Source of the DNA: Marinomonas arctica | GTDB taxonomy: Bacteria; Pseudomonadota; Gammaproteobacteria; Pseudomonadales; Marinomonadaceae | Length of the DNA: 64,000 bases | Assembly: GCF_003259225.1 (NCBI RefSeq) | Contig: NZ_QHJF01000010.1 | Location: 1 to 64,000 of the forward strand | Reading direction: 5' to 3' | Shown: in pieces, positions 1 to 8,847 of the stretch | Position numbering within the stretch: the first letter of the stretch is position 1 | Layout: each line of letters opens with the position of its first letter | The notes under the pieces: model-generated | Seen by the model: only the letters and a program-made list of their open reading frames with translations | Told to the model about the DNA's origin: nothing | Database searches by the model: none | Program-made: the position numbers and the translations under genes

Positions 1-71
1 TTTCACTTACCGTCCCCTGTCTATTTATAATAACAAATGAGGCGACAACTATCCTGACACAGGGGGATAAA

Positions 72-1223
72 GTGATATTAGATACCAATATTTTTCACAA
101 TGCTCGCACTGATACATCTGGAATGCAGATGTTATTGAGACTTGTGAAATCTGGTTGTTTGCAACTTGTTATCTCTGAAGTTGTAGCCAGAGAGTATATA
201 ACTAAAAGAATTTCAGAGTCCGAAATCTCGAAAGATAAGATTCTTTCAGAATCAAAAAAACTGAAAAACACTAAGGTTTTCGGTAATGAATATCATGTTT
301 CTAATCTAGATCGCTCGATTTCAGAAGCCATTCAGAAAATTGAGACTGAATTTTATGAATGGGCTAGCCAAGATGGGATTGAGATTTATAAAATAAAAAA
401 CACCTTAATTGAAGAAATTTTCGACGATTACTTTATCGGGAAAGGAGCATTTAAAAAGTCCAAAAGTCGTGATGATTTTCCTGATGCAGTAATTCTAGAT
501 TGTATAAAAAGAGTGTCGCTTGACTTTAAAACTTCTGTGATCACGAAAGATCAGCATCTTGTTATATGCTGTAATGACTTAGATGGTGTTAAGACATTTA
601 ACTCATTAGACAGCCTTTTTGAAGAAGTAGATATTGGTCAAGCTATCATACAACTAGACAGTCAAGATGGAAGAATTAACGGAATTCTAAATATGTTGGA
701 GTCTTCTTCAGTAAGTGTGGAAGTTGAAGAATACATAAAAGAGTTCAAGATAGAAGAGTATCTTGAAAAGCAATTCTATTATAACTCCATTAGTTTGCCA
801 TTTGGTCTTAAAAATGAGTTAGGGAGCTTAAGTAACGACTCTGTTCAAGCTGTTATTTCTGAAATTTCTGATTTTGGATCAATTTATGTATCTAAAGCTA
901 AATATCTTGGCGGAGATCGTTTTAGCTTATCAATTAACATAGATTGTTTGTTCGACTTACATATGTTTGTCGCTGAAGGGCGTTATGAGATGCTGGATTA
1001 TTCTTATCGAAAGGAATTGAATAGAGAAGAACTTCTAGTTGACGGAGAAGAGCATATATATGGATTTTTAAAAGGAAATTTGGAAAGTAGTATTCTATTA
1101 AGTGGGATCGATTTAAATTTGAATCATCATGCCTTAGAAGCTCATTTAAGTTATTTAGGGCAGGATAAGTGTGTATTAAGTGTTGATATTGAGTCTGATC
1201 AGATCATTATTGATGATCTTTAA
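72..1223 (+). CDS. PIN-like domain protein, orphan
   Basis: 383 residues. The N-terminus (MILDTN, Asp4) and later acidic positions (Asp134/135 and Asp138 in SRDDFPDA, Asp160 in TKDQH) fit the metal-binding acids of a PIN-like ribonuclease fold of the DUF4935/PIN-like type. The C-terminal ~190 residues are not recognised. The start is GTG, preceded by AGGGGG at 61-66. No antitoxin-like small gene lies next to it inside the window, and what lies upstream is outside. The gene is clearly more AT-rich than ettA beside it, which suggests acquisition. A role as an RNase in defence or stress is inference only. PIN fold fairly sure, function unknown. Confidence 0.7.
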   Translation: MILDTNIFHNARTDTSGMQMLLRLVKSGCLQLVISEVVAREYITKRISESEISKDKILSESKKLKNTKVFGNEYHVSNLDRSISEAIQKIETEFYEWASQDGIEIYKIKNTLIEEIFDDYFIGKGAFKKSKSRDDFPDAVILDCIKRVSLDFKTSVITKDQHLVICCNDLDGVKTFNSLDSLFEEVDIGQAIIQLDSQDGRINGILNMLESSSVSVEVEEYIKEFKIEEYLEKQFYYNSISLPFGLKNELGSLSNDSVQAVISEISDFGSIYVSKAKYLGGDRFSLSINIDCLFDLHMFVAEGRYEMLDYSYRKELNREELLVDGEEHIYGFLKGNLESSILLSGIDLNLNHHALEAHLSYLGQDKCVLSVDIESDQIIIDDL

Positions 1224-1255
1224 AAAAAGCCGCTTCCATTTCTGCAAGCGGCTTT
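1222..1255 (-). terminator. Intrinsic terminator of ettA
   Basis: A perfect 10-bp stem (AAAGCCGCTT / AAGCGGCTTT, arms 1226-1235 and 1246-1255) is followed on the minus strand by a run of seven T. It lies 34 bp past the ettA stop. The stop codon of the convergent PIN gene sits in the T-run, so both genes share this boundary. Confidence 0.85.
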
Positions 1256-1288
1256 CCATTCTTTACCAACCAATCCTATTAAATAGAA

Positions 1289-2950
1289 TTACGCATCAAT
1301 ACGTTTGTATTTGATACGCGTTGGTGTGGCTTCGTTGCCGGTACGTTTTTTGTAGTCGGCTTCGTATTCTGCGTAGTTACCTTCGAAGAAGACGGCTTTA
1401 GAGTCACCTTCGTATGCAAGGATGTGTGTCGCGATACGGTCTAGGAACCAACGGTCGTGGGAAATAACAATCGCGGCGCCTGGGAAGGCCAGTAGGGCGT
1501 CTTCTAGTGCACGTAAGGTTTCTACGTCTAGGTCGTTGGTCGGCTCATCCAGTAGCAATACGTTGCCGCCTTCTTTAAGCAGTTTTGCTAGGTGCAAACG
1601 GTTACGCTCCCCACCAGACAAATGCTTAACCAATTTTTGTTGATCCGACCCTTTGAAGTTAAAGCGGCCAATGTAAGCACGAGACGGTACTTTGTAGTTG
1701 TGAACCGTGATCATGTCTAGGCCGTCAGCGACTTCTTCAAAGACGGTTTTGTCACCATCCAGTTCACGCATTTGGTCAACGTAAGCAAGCTGTACTGTTT
1801 CGCCCAACGTCACTGTGCCAGTGTCTGGTTTTTCGATGCCAGCGATCATTTTGAATAGCGTTGATTTACCGGCACCGTTACCACCTACCACACCCACGAT
1901 CGCGCCTTGTGGCACCACCATGTTGAAGTCTTCCAGTAGCATCTTGTGTTCGAAGCTTTTACTGACGCCTTCGATTTCGATGACTTTAGAACCAAGACGT
2001 GGTCCTGGTGGAATGTACAATTCGTTGGTTTCGTTACGATCTTGGAACTCTTGTGAGTTCATTTCTTCGAAGCGAGCCAAACGGGCTTTGGACTTAGATT
2101 GACGGCCTTTGGCGTTTTGGCGAACCCACTCAAGTTCCGATTTAATGGCTTTTTGGTGAGACGCTTGTTGCTTCGCTTCGGTTTGTAGTCGAGCGTCTTT
2201 CTGCTCTAACCAAGACGAGTAGTTGCCTTCGTATGGAATACCATGGCCACGGTCCAATTCTAAAATCCAGCCAGCGGCGTTATCTAGGAAGTAACGGTCG
2301 TGGGTAATCGCCACAACGGTGCCTGGGTAATCTTTCAAGAAGCGCTCCAGCCAAGCAACGGATTCAGCATCCAAATGGTTCGTTGGCTCGTCTAGCAGGA
2401 TCATGTCTGGCTTGTTCAACAACAAACGACAAAGCGCTACACGACGACGCTCACCACCAGAAAGGTGTTCTACTTTGGCGTCCCAAGGTGGAAGACGAAG
2501 CGCATCGGCCGCGACTTCAAGGGCGCGGTCTAGGTTGTGGCCTTCTTTCGCTTCGATCAAGGCTTCAAGCTGGCCTTGTTCTTTTGCTAGGGCGTCAAAG
2601 TCCGCATCCGGCTCCGCGTATTCTGCGTACACCGCATCCAAACGCGCCATGGCAGCAATCACGTCAGCGAAGGCTTCTTCAACAATGCCACGGACGTTCT
2701 TTTCTGGATCAAGATGCGGTTCTTGTTCCAAGTAGCCGATTTTGATGCCCGGCATTGGGCGTGCTTCACCATTATGCTCGGTATCCACACCTGCCATGAT
2801 ACGCAGTAGCGTTGATTTACCAGAACCGTTAAGACCCAATACACCGATCTTAGCGCCAGGGAAGAATGAAAGAGAAATGTCTTTTAGAATCTCGCGTTTA
2901 GGCGGAACAATTTTCCCAACGCGATTCATGCTGTATACAAACTGAGCCAT
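1289..2950 (-). CDS. ettA: Energy-dependent translational throttle protein EttA (ABC-F)
   Basis: 553 residues, close to the usual ~555. Soluble ABC-F ATPase that binds the ribosomal E site and gates entry into elongation according to the ATP/ADP ratio. Two nucleotide-binding domains are visible: Walker A GLNGSGKST near residue 40 with signature LSGGERRRVAL, and a second Walker A GGNGAGKST near 355 with signature LSGGERNRLHL. The charged linker between them carries the P-site tRNA interaction motif region. There are no membrane segments, which separates it from transporters. It is transcribed alone and ends at the hairpin at 1222-1255. Confidence 0.95.
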   Translation of the reverse strand: MAQFVYSMNRVGKIVPPKREILKDISLSFFPGAKIGVLGLNGSGKSTLLRIMAGVDTEHNGEARPMPGIKIGYLEQEPHLDPEKNVRGIVEEAFADVIAAMARLDAVYAEYAEPDADFDALAKEQGQLEALIEAKEGHNLDRALEVAADALRLPPWDAKVEHLSGGERRRVALCRLLLNKPDMILLDEPTNHLDAESVAWLERFLKDYPGTVVAITHDRYFLDNAAGWILELDRGHGIPYEGNYSSWLEQKDARLQTEAKQQASHQKAIKSELEWVRQNAKGRQSKSKARLARFEEMNSQEFQDRNETNELYIPPGPRLGSKVIEIEGVSKSFEHKMLLEDFNMVVPQGAIVGVVGGNGAGKSTLFKMIAGIEKPDTGTVTLGETVQLAYVDQMRELDGDKTVFEEVADGLDMITVHNYKVPSRAYIGRFNFKGSDQQKLVKHLSGGERNRLHLAKLLKEGGNVLLLDEPTNDLDVETLRALEDALLAFPGAAIVISHDRWFLDRIATHILAYEGDSKAVFFEGNYAEYEADYKKRTGNEATPTRIKYKRIDA

Positions 2951-3281
2951 AAAGAATCAACTTATCCTATGATTAGAAATCCTAGCACGACTACTGCGCT
3001 CGCCAATACTTTGTTAAAAACAGACTCAAAATGCTCATTTATAAACCATAAACTCTGCTTTTTCGTCAGTTTTTGCCTCGTCTTGGCTTTGCTCGTAACG
3101 TCGCGAATAAATTTCGTTAAAACGCTCCACGGGGTTGCCAAAAAATGTCTGGCAAGTTGATGGAGAGCCAAATGAAATTAGTTAGATAAGGATAGCACAA
3201 GGGAAGATTGGGAAAAATACAGATGCGAGCAAGAACCGCTTTTTATGATGGCGGTTCTTGCTGCGTTTTTATCTAGATCGT
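2951..3281. other. Intergenic region between ettA and chemoreceptor
   Basis: 331 bp with no gene I can support. A 69-codon minus-strand frame (2962-3171) starts at TTG without a convincing ribosome-binding site, and an overlapping plus-strand frame is equally open. The ettA promoter must lie here, but I see no clear -35/-10 pair. The left part of the chemoreceptor-side hairpin (3229-3261) is listed separately. Confidence 0.5.
3229..3270. terminator. Hairpin downstream of chemoreceptor gene
   Basis: A perfect 11-bp inverted repeat (GCAAGAACCGC / GCGGTTCTTGC, 3229-3239 and 3251-3261) lies 20 bp past the chemoreceptor stop. The only T-run (3266-3270) is on the plus-strand side, so on the minus strand this is a stem without a U-tract. 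It is probably an mRNA 3' end or stabiliser; termination there is uncertain. Confidence 0.5.
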
Positions 3282-4778
3282 TTAAAGCTTAAAGTTCGAT
3301 AAGTCACTGTTTATGCTGGAGCTGAGCAGGTCAAGTTGATCACTGAGTTGTTCGATGTTTGCAGCATTGTCGGTGATGACGATAGTGGCATTATTGATGA
3401 TGAGTACTTTGTCGTTAACTTCGGAAGCCACAGAGCTTTGTTCTTCTGTCGCAGTGGCGACTTGCGCGTTCATGTCATTGATGACGATAATATCTTGAAT
3501 GATATTGTCGAGCGCGGTAATTGCTCCGCTGGATTCGTCAATCGTTCTTTGTAGTGTGGCACTAGTCGTTTGCATGAGCTTACTCGCGTCCTCAGAGGCA
3601 GTTTGTAAGCTATTAATGATGCCCTCTATTTCAGACGTTGAATCTTGAGTACGCTGTGCTAATGAACGCACCTCATCGGCCACGACAGCAAACCCACGAC
3701 CTTGTTCGCCAGCACGAGCGGCTTCTATTGCTGCGTTAAGCGCTAATAAATTCGTTTGTTCAGCAACGCCTTTGATCACATCCAATACGGTATTAATTTG
3801 CGCGCTTTGATTTTTTAATTCAACTATTTTCACAGACGTAGAATTGATTTCCTTGCCTAAGTTGTGAATATCATTGATGGTGTTTTTGACGATGCTGTTA
3901 CCTTTGACGGCAAGCTCATTACAACGCTGGGTTTTATTCGCTGTTTCATTGGCGTTTCTCGCCACTTCATGTGTCGCTGAGGACATTTCATTGAGCGCGG
4001 TTGCCACTTGTTCAATTTCTAGTAACTGTTGTTCTGTGGATTTGACGTTTTCATTTGCATTCGACTTAATACTGCGAGAACAGTTTGATAGTTCGTTATT
4101 TGAGTGAACAATTTTTTGTACCAAGGTATGAAGATTGGAAATAAAGGTATCAAAACCCTGAGCAAGCGCTCCGACTTCATCTTTACTTTGGATATTGAGT
4201 CGTCTTGTTAGATCACCACCACCTTGTGCGATTTCAGCCATGGCGTTGGCTACGACCTTGATTGGGTTCACGACATAACGAGTCAGTACGAACCAGTTGG
4301 TGATCTGTAAAACGAGTATCAAAATGACGCCAATCAGTAGGAACATATTTCGAATAGACGATAGTAGTTCGGCGTTGCTGTCCATGCGGTATGTTACTTC
4401 AAGATGGCCTATGACACTCTTGTCACTCCAAGTAATATCTACTTTATCAATACGTAAGTCTTGGGTGTCTGCTTTTGAACTCTGTTCATCTTTTGCTGTG
4501 CCAAGTAGTTTATTTCTTTGGTCATAAGCTTTTATGCTGTCCACAAAAGGAAGATTCATAAAAGAAGACATAATGTGTTCAATTAGGCCTGAATCATAAG
4601 AAAAAATAGGTTCTTGTAACGCTATCGACAAGGTGTTGTTTAAGCCTTTAATTTGCTTGTCTAACGCCTCATCGAAATGATTTTTAGCCAACATATAGCT
4701 GCTGGAGAAAATGATTACCATCACGATGAGTGAAGCGGTAGAAAGAAAAAGCATGGATTTCTGTTTGATTGAATTCAT
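3282..4778 (-). CDS. Methyl-accepting chemotaxis protein
   Basis: 498 residues. Inner-membrane chemoreceptor: TM1 about residues 8-30, a short periplasmic sensor (31-140) without a domain I can name, TM2 about 144-166, a HAMP segment to ~220, and a cytoplasmic signalling coiled coil. The conserved hairpin tip is present ([19 protein letters not shown], near 345). There is no C-terminal CheR/CheB tether pentapeptide. It follows a periplasmic binding-protein gene by 54 bp on the same strand, so the two probably form an operon and the binding protein may present the ligand to this receptor (inference). Ligand unknown. Confidence 0.9.
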   Translation of the reverse strand: MNSIKQKSMLFLSTASLIVMVIIFSSSYMLAKNHFDEALDKQIKGLNNTLSIALQEPIFSYDSGLIEHIMSSFMNLPFVDSIKAYDQRNKLLGTAKDEQSSKADTQDLRIDKVDITWSDKSVIGHLEVTYRMDSNAELLSSIRNMFLLIGVILILVLQITNWFVLTRYVVNPIKVVANAMAEIAQGGGDLTRRLNIQSKDEVGALAQGFDTFISNLHTLVQKIVHSNNELSNCSRSIKSNANENVKSTEQQLLEIEQVATALNEMSSATHEVARNANETANKTQRCNELAVKGNSIVKNTINDIHNLGKEINSTSVKIVELKNQSAQINTVLDVIKGVAEQTNLLALNAAIEAARAGEQGRGFAVVADEVRSLAQRTQDSTSEIEGIINSLQTASEDASKLMQTTSATLQRTIDESSGAITALDNIIQDIIVINDMNAQVATATEEQSSVASEVNDKVLIINNATIVITDNAANIEQLSDQLDLLSSSINSDLSNFKL

Positions 4779-4832
4779 TTCTATCTCGTATCGTTGCTTT
4801 GGGTATAAGAAATATATCGTTATTTCGCTGGT

Positions 4833-5684
4833 TTAAAGGCTGTCTAAATCCAACCAAAATTCTTTGCGATCAAAGGGGGTATCTGGATGCATGGTGGCAT
4901 TTTTTATACGAATGACTTTGCGTTGTTTTAGATTTGCCTGCTCTAAAACATCTTTAATCATCGGGTGGTTGAAGAACAATTTGTCGTAGCTTCCATCCGC
5001 AATGGCCATTTCAAAACCTTTATAGATTTTGTCGTGCAGCGCTTTATTCGATTTTTCGACATAAAAATATTGTGCGAAGGGGTAAATCAGCATGAGGTGT
5101 TTATCGATGGCTAAATTCAGTTCTGGACGAGATTTCACTTCGACCCAAGGCTCGTGAAGTGCTCTTGGAAAGTAATCAAATCGACCGCCTTCTAGCATCA
5201 AAAATAAGTTGGGATATTTGATGGTAGTGACAGTTGGAATGCCAGCCAACTTCATTATCTTGGTATCACCCCATAGTGTTCCCAAGCCTGGTTTGAAGCG
5301 TTTCAAATCTTCCAAGGTATTTATTTGATTGAATTTTTCTTGGTCAGCAGCACGAATGATAAAGATGCGATGGCCTAGTAATCCTTTTAGGGCAGGTATT
5401 CGAACAGGTAGCATTTTGTCTTCGTAAGTGGAGGTAGAGCCTCCCCACATAACATCGAGCGTCTTTGACTCGACAGCGCCAATAGCTCGCGCAGTGTTTA
5501 GCTCTTGGTCGTTTTGAATATAGGTGACGCCTGAGTCCACTTTACTCATAACGAGCTTCAACACGCTGAACATCAGCTCTTCTTTTTCTCCCACCACCTT
5601 ATTCACTCTGATGGTTTCTGCACTCATGGCATGAAGGGAGTGAAGTGTCAGAATCATCATCCCTATGCATCTAAATATATTCAC
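4833..5684 (-). CDS. Periplasmic solute-binding-like protein paired with chemoreceptor
   Basis: 283 residues with an N-terminal signal peptide (cleavage near HAMSA, residue ~22). The rest resembles the type-2 periplasmic binding fold of the SBP_bac_3 group: an early lobe (TIRVNK), a middle segment with LGTLWGDTKIMKLAG, and the FDYFPRALHEPW strand-loop. No transporter genes are adjacent. The next gene on this strand is a chemoreceptor, so it more likely has a sensory role than an uptake role (inference). Ligand unknown; the fold assignment is by pattern, not by search. Confidence 0.7.
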   Translation of the reverse strand: MNIFRCIGMMILTLHSLHAMSAETIRVNKVVGEKEELMFSVLKLVMSKVDSGVTYIQNDQELNTARAIGAVESKTLDVMWGGSTSTYEDKMLPVRIPALKGLLGHRIFIIRAADQEKFNQINTLEDLKRFKPGLGTLWGDTKIMKLAGIPTVTTIKYPNLFLMLEGGRFDYFPRALHEPWVEVKSRPELNLAIDKHLMLIYPFAQYFYVEKSNKALHDKIYKGFEMAIADGSYDKLFFNHPMIKDVLEQANLKQRKVIRIKNATMHPDTPFDRKEFWLDLDSL

Positions 5685-5805
5685 TTTATGCTATTTCCTT
5701 TTTTTGTTACATAAAATTACAATTTGTGAATCTTATGTCTTATAGCTTTTCTATTTCAAGTGAATTTTTTTATTTAATATGGTAAAGAGGAATATCGAAT
5801 GATTT

Positions 5806-6738
5806 TTAGTGACTGAATAGAATAATCAAAGCCGCGCCAGCCACAACGAAAATGGCACCAATCCATGCACCTAAGGCTGGGCGTTGGCCTGTGGTAATCC
5901 ATAAACCCGGAAGAATCAATACAGGAACAACGGCTGATAACGTGGTGACGATACCGACGTTTGCGTTGCCGACACCCCAGACGAGCACGCTCATACCAAT
6001 GACCATACCAATGGTGGCAAGGGCCGCAATGCCCATGAAATCAAACCGCGTGAGCTGGCTAAATGGAATCGCCTCGGCAGGTTGTTTATGTCGATAGTAC
6101 AAACCATAAGCCAGCACCAATGCCAGCGCGCCCGTACCAACGCGTAATGCGGAAACCGCAATGGGATCAGCGCCATCCACGAGTGCCGGTTTGCTAAGCA
6201 AGGCGCCACTGGCTTGCCCCAGTGCGGCGCCAAGCGCTAGCAAAATCCCGATACTTAATTTGCCTTTGGTTTGTTCCCAAGCATGCAGGCTGTTTTTGCG
6301 TCCAAGCAGGCTGTTTTTGCGTCCAAATAGAATCGCGATTACCACACCGACCAATACTAAGCCACAGGCAAACAGTTGGTTAAAAGACAGGTTTTCCCCT
6401 AGAAACAACCAGCCTAATAGAATCGACATGGGGGCATTGGTGGCAAACAGTACACCAGTGCGACGAGGGCCAAGCCGATGCACAGCGGTAAACAACATGG
6501 TGTCGCCAATGAAAATGCCCAACAGGCCGGATAACATGATGATCTCGGCATGTTGCCATAAGGTCGCATCGAAGCGTTGAGTGATTAAACAAATGACTAA
6601 AAGAATGGAGCTGGCAATGACAATACGAAAAGTATTGAAGCGCATGGTGCCAAAGCGTTGGATCAGCCCTGGTGCCATTAAACTAGAAACAGTCCAACAT
6701 AAGGCCGCAACCAAGCCCGATAATTCTGCGAACGGCAT
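5806..6738 (-). CDS. EamA/DMT-family inner-membrane transporter
   Basis: 310 residues from the ATG at 6738, which has an AAGGA site; the frame stays open upstream but without a better start. About ten hydrophobic segments form two EamA repeats (residues ~1-135 and ~165-305), as in drug/metabolite exporters. Between the repeats is an exact 21-bp tandem duplication (6285-6326) that repeats seven residues (GRKNSLL-type) in the cytoplasmic linker. Substrate cannot be inferred. The gene is divergent from nrdR. Confidence 0.85.
   Translation of the reverse strand: MPFAELSGLVAALCWTVSSLMAPGLIQRFGTMRFNTFRIVIASSILLVICLITQRFDATLWQHAEIIMLSGLLGIFIGDTMLFTAVHRLGPRRTGVLFATNAPMSILLGWLFLGENLSFNQLFACGLVLVGVVIAILFGRKNSLLGRKNSLHAWEQTKGKLSIGILLALGAALGQASGALLSKPALVDGADPIAVSALRVGTGALALVLAYGLYYRHKQPAEAIPFSQLTRFDFMGIAALATIGMVIGMSVLVWGVGNANVGIVTTLSAVVPVLILPGLWITTGQRPALGAWIGAIFVVAGAALIILFSH
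6285..6326. repeat. 21-bp exact tandem duplication inside the EamA gene
   Basis: Two adjacent identical copies of 21 bp (6285-6305 and 6306-6326) keep the reading frame and duplicate seven residues in the linker between the two transporter halves. This looks like a recent slippage event. Confidence 0.95.
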
Positions 6739-6900
6739 ATAAATCCTTATAAACTTATCAAATCTTCTATCGTGAAGAATGATAAACGCGCACACAGTAG
6801 CTCGGTAGCTATATTATGGCGGGGTTGGTATGATTTCATCCATCACGCGATGGCCTAATTTCAGGCATTCTTACACCAAATTAGCGATATTGGAAGCACC

Positions 6901-7392
6901 ATGCGATGCCCTTTTTGTGGAACTCAAGATACGAAAGTAGTGGATTCTCGGTTAGTCTCTGAAGGCGCCCAAGTGCGTCGCCGTCGTACCTGTATCCATT
7001 GCCAAGAGCGCTTCACCACCTTTGAAGTGGCTGAATTACAAATGCCAAAATTGATCAAAAGTGATGGCAGTCGAGAAGCGTTTGATGAGGATAAACTGCG
7101 CAATGGCATTATTAAAGCCATTGAGAAACGCCCAGTTAGTATCGAGGCGGTCGAAACCGCAATCACTCGTATCAAAGAGAAAATGCAAGCCACTGGTGAG
7201 CGCGAATTGCCTTCCCGCTGGACAGGCGAAGCCGTCATGGAAGAGCTGCAGCGCCTTGATCAAGTGGCCTATGTGCGCTTTGCTTCTGTCTATCGTAGCT
7301 TTAAAGACATCAGTGAGTTCCGCGAAGCGATAGATCGCTTAGAAAACCGCAGTGCCGCAACCCTAGAACCGAAAAAAGAAGACGAAGCATGA
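6901..7392 (+). CDS. nrdR: Transcriptional repressor NrdR
   Basis: 163 residues, standard length. Represses ribonucleotide reductase genes in response to ATP/dATP. A zinc ribbon is visible at the N-terminus (CPFC at residues 3-6 and CIHC at 31-34), followed by an ATP-cone domain (residues ~49-139; [16 protein letters not shown]). The last four bases overlap the ribD start, so the two are translationally coupled. nrdR beside ribD is common in gammaproteobacteria. Confidence 0.97.
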   Translation: MRCPFCGTQDTKVVDSRLVSEGAQVRRRRTCIHCQERFTTFEVAELQMPKLIKSDGSREAFDEDKLRNGIIKAIEKRPVSIEAVETAITRIKEKMQATGERELPSRWTGEAVMEELQRLDQVAYVRFASVYRSFKDISEFREAIDRLENRSAATLEPKKEDEA

Positions 7393-8540
7393 CTTATAAC
7401 CATGAATATTGGATGGCGAAAGCCATCCAACTCGCGAAAAAAGGCCGCTATACCACTCACCCAAACCCACGTGTTGGCTGTGTATTGGTCAAAGATCAGC
7501 AAATCATTGGCCAAGGTTTTCATGTTAAAGCCGGAGAAGGTCACGCCGAAGTCAACGCATTGGCCGATGCCAAACAAGATGCCGTTGGGGCAACCGCGTA
7601 TGTCACCTTAGAGCCTTGCAGCCATCAAGGTAAAACACCACCTTGTGCCGATGCCTTGATTAAAGCCGGTGTCGCCCGTGTTGTTTACGGTATGCAAGAC
7701 CCGAACCCTGAAGTGTCTGGCAATGGCTTGGCAAAACTAAAAAAAGCGGGAATTGAGATTGTCGGCCCCGTTCTAGAAGCGGACTGTGAGGCGTTGAATC
7801 CTGGTTTTATCAAGCGTATGCGTGAAGGACTGCCTTATGTACGAGTGAAGCTTGCCATGAGTATGGATGGCCGTACAGCAATGGAATCTGGCGAGAGCCA
7901 ATGGATTACGTGCCCAGCAGCGCGCCTTGATGTACAGCGTTTGCGTGCTCAAAGTGATGCGATTGTGACGGGCATTGGTTCGGTATTAGCGGACAATCCC
8001 AGCATGACGGTCCGTATCGATAATAACGACCAAGAGGCAGATCCCAAAAGCGTGCGTCAGCCGATTCGTGTCATCATGGACACGGCTTTGTCGATCCTTC
8101 CTGAAGCCAAAATTCTTTATCCAACTCATCAGGCGTGGGTGTTTTCTGTCGAAGACGAAGTGGAAGAAGAGCATCTAGACGTTCTGACCAAAAAAGGCGT
8201 GACGGTGCGTTTTGCTCCGCGTAGCGAAGATGGTCGGCTCGATCTGCTGGACGCAATGGAACAACTTGCCGATGCCGGCATTAACGAAGTTTTATTAGAA
8301 GCTGGCGCTGAATTGGCTGGTGGTTTTTTAGAAGCCGGTCTGATCGACGAAATCGTGGTGTACATGGCGCCGAAATTATTGGGTTCCAGCGCACGTCCGT
8401 TATTTAAATTGCCTTTAGAGGTCATGGACGAAGCCGTTGAGCTGACACTGAAATCGGTTCGCCAAGTTGGTCAAGATGTGCGTTTGGTGTACCTGCCAAG
8501 CTACTTAGATGATGATTTTGAAGCCGACTTTGAAGAATAG
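7389..8540 (+). CDS. ribD: Bifunctional pyrimidine deaminase/reductase RibD
   Basis: 383 residues. Catalyses the deaminase and reductase steps of riboflavin synthesis. The N-terminal cytidine-deaminase-like domain shows the zinc motif (GHAEVNAL near residue 52 and [10 protein letters not shown] near 77). The C-terminal dihydrofolate-reductase-like domain begins near residue 150 ([13 protein letters not shown]). It overlaps nrdR by 4 bp and is followed at once by a terminator. ribE, ribBA and ribH, which often follow, are not here. Confidence 0.96.
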   Translation: MTYNHEYWMAKAIQLAKKGRYTTHPNPRVGCVLVKDQQIIGQGFHVKAGEGHAEVNALADAKQDAVGATAYVTLEPCSHQGKTPPCADALIKAGVARVVYGMQDPNPEVSGNGLAKLKKAGIEIVGPVLEADCEALNPGFIKRMREGLPYVRVKLAMSMDGRTAMESGESQWITCPAARLDVQRLRAQSDAIVTGIGSVLADNPSMTVRIDNNDQEADPKSVRQPIRVIMDTALSILPEAKILYPTHQAWVFSVEDEVEEEHLDVLTKKGVTVRFAPRSEDGRLDLLDAMEQLADAGINEVLLEAGAELAGGFLEAGLIDEIVVYMAPKLLGSSARPLFKLPLEVMDEAVELTLKSVRQVGQDVRLVYLPSYLDDDFEADFEE

Positions 8541-8577
8541 ATAAAAGCTGAGTCATTGCTTTATCAGGTTTTTTTTT
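8540..8577 (+). terminator. Intrinsic terminator after ribD
   Basis: The stem GATAAA(A)GC / GCTTTATC (8540-8548 and 8558-8565, one bulged A) is followed by a run of nine T (8569-8577). It starts at the last base of the ribD stop codon, so the nrdR-ribD transcript probably ends here and nusB needs its own promoter. Confidence 0.75.
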
Positions 8578-8647
8578 GAAAATCCCTGAAAAATGTTTTT
8601 TCTGATGAATATTTAGAAAACTTAGCCGAGAAACCTAGAATAAATGT

Positions 8648-8656
8648 TGCTATAAT
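8648..8656 (+). promoter_or_regulatory. Extended -10 promoter for nusB with GC-rich discriminator
   Basis: TGCTATAAT is a consensus extended -10. It is followed by CGCCGCCC, a GC-rich discriminator like those of rRNA and tRNA promoters under stringent control. No good -35 lies 16-18 bp upstream, consistent with extended -10 use. The start site would be near 8663. Confidence 0.65.
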
Positions 8657-8707
8657 CGCCGCCCAAGAGAACCTGTATATTCGTACCTTTGGTCGATATG
8701 ACTTAGA

Positions 8708-8743
8708 TGCTGTCTAAAGGCAGTAGCTAGTAGCTCTTTAACA
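8708..8743 (+). promoter_or_regulatory. boxB-like hairpin and boxA (Nus-factor binding leader) upstream of nusB
   Basis: A 7-bp stem with a 4-base loop (TGCTGTC-TAAA-GGCAGTA, 8708-8725, two G-U pairs) is followed seven bases later by GCTCTTTAACA (8733-8743). The latter matches the boxA core of gammaproteobacterial rRNA leaders, which is bound by NusB with NusE (S10). The boxB-then-boxA order and spacing are those of an rrn leader, but the gene downstream is nusB itself. Regulation by its own product is inference; boxA elements upstream of Nus-factor genes are known from published work on suhB. Confidence 0.7.
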
Positions 8744-8847
8744 ACCAAGGGTATTTTCTAAATAAACAAAAGCCAAACAGACATAAGCCAAACAGGCAAA
8801 AAGCGTCAGCCCATAAGGCTGCGTAGTCTGGACAATTGAGGCAAAAA

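Larger units (their letters stand above)
8541..8847 (+). other. ribD-nusB intergenic leader region
   Basis: 307 bp without a gene. It holds, in order, the ribD terminator, an extended -10 promoter, a boxB-like hairpin and boxA. After boxA come a 15-bp-spaced direct repeat (AGCCAAACAG at 8771-8780 and 8786-8795) and a small CAGCC/GGCTG hairpin (near 8808-8822) ahead of the nusB ribosome-binding site. Confidence 0.6.

Noticed and set aside
2962..3171. 69-codon minus-strand frame upstream of ettA with a hydrophobic C-terminal end
   Set aside because: TTG start without a ribosome-binding site, and an opposite-strand frame of similar length is open over the same bases.
6161..6580. 139-codon plus-strand frame opposite the EamA gene
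   Set aside because: Antisense shadow of membrane-span codons; repeats of RLFLRP only mirror the 21-bp duplication.
8708..8743. Possible rRNA operon at the boxB/boxA site
   Set aside because: No 16S-like sequence follows; nusB starts about 100 bp later, so only a leader is present.
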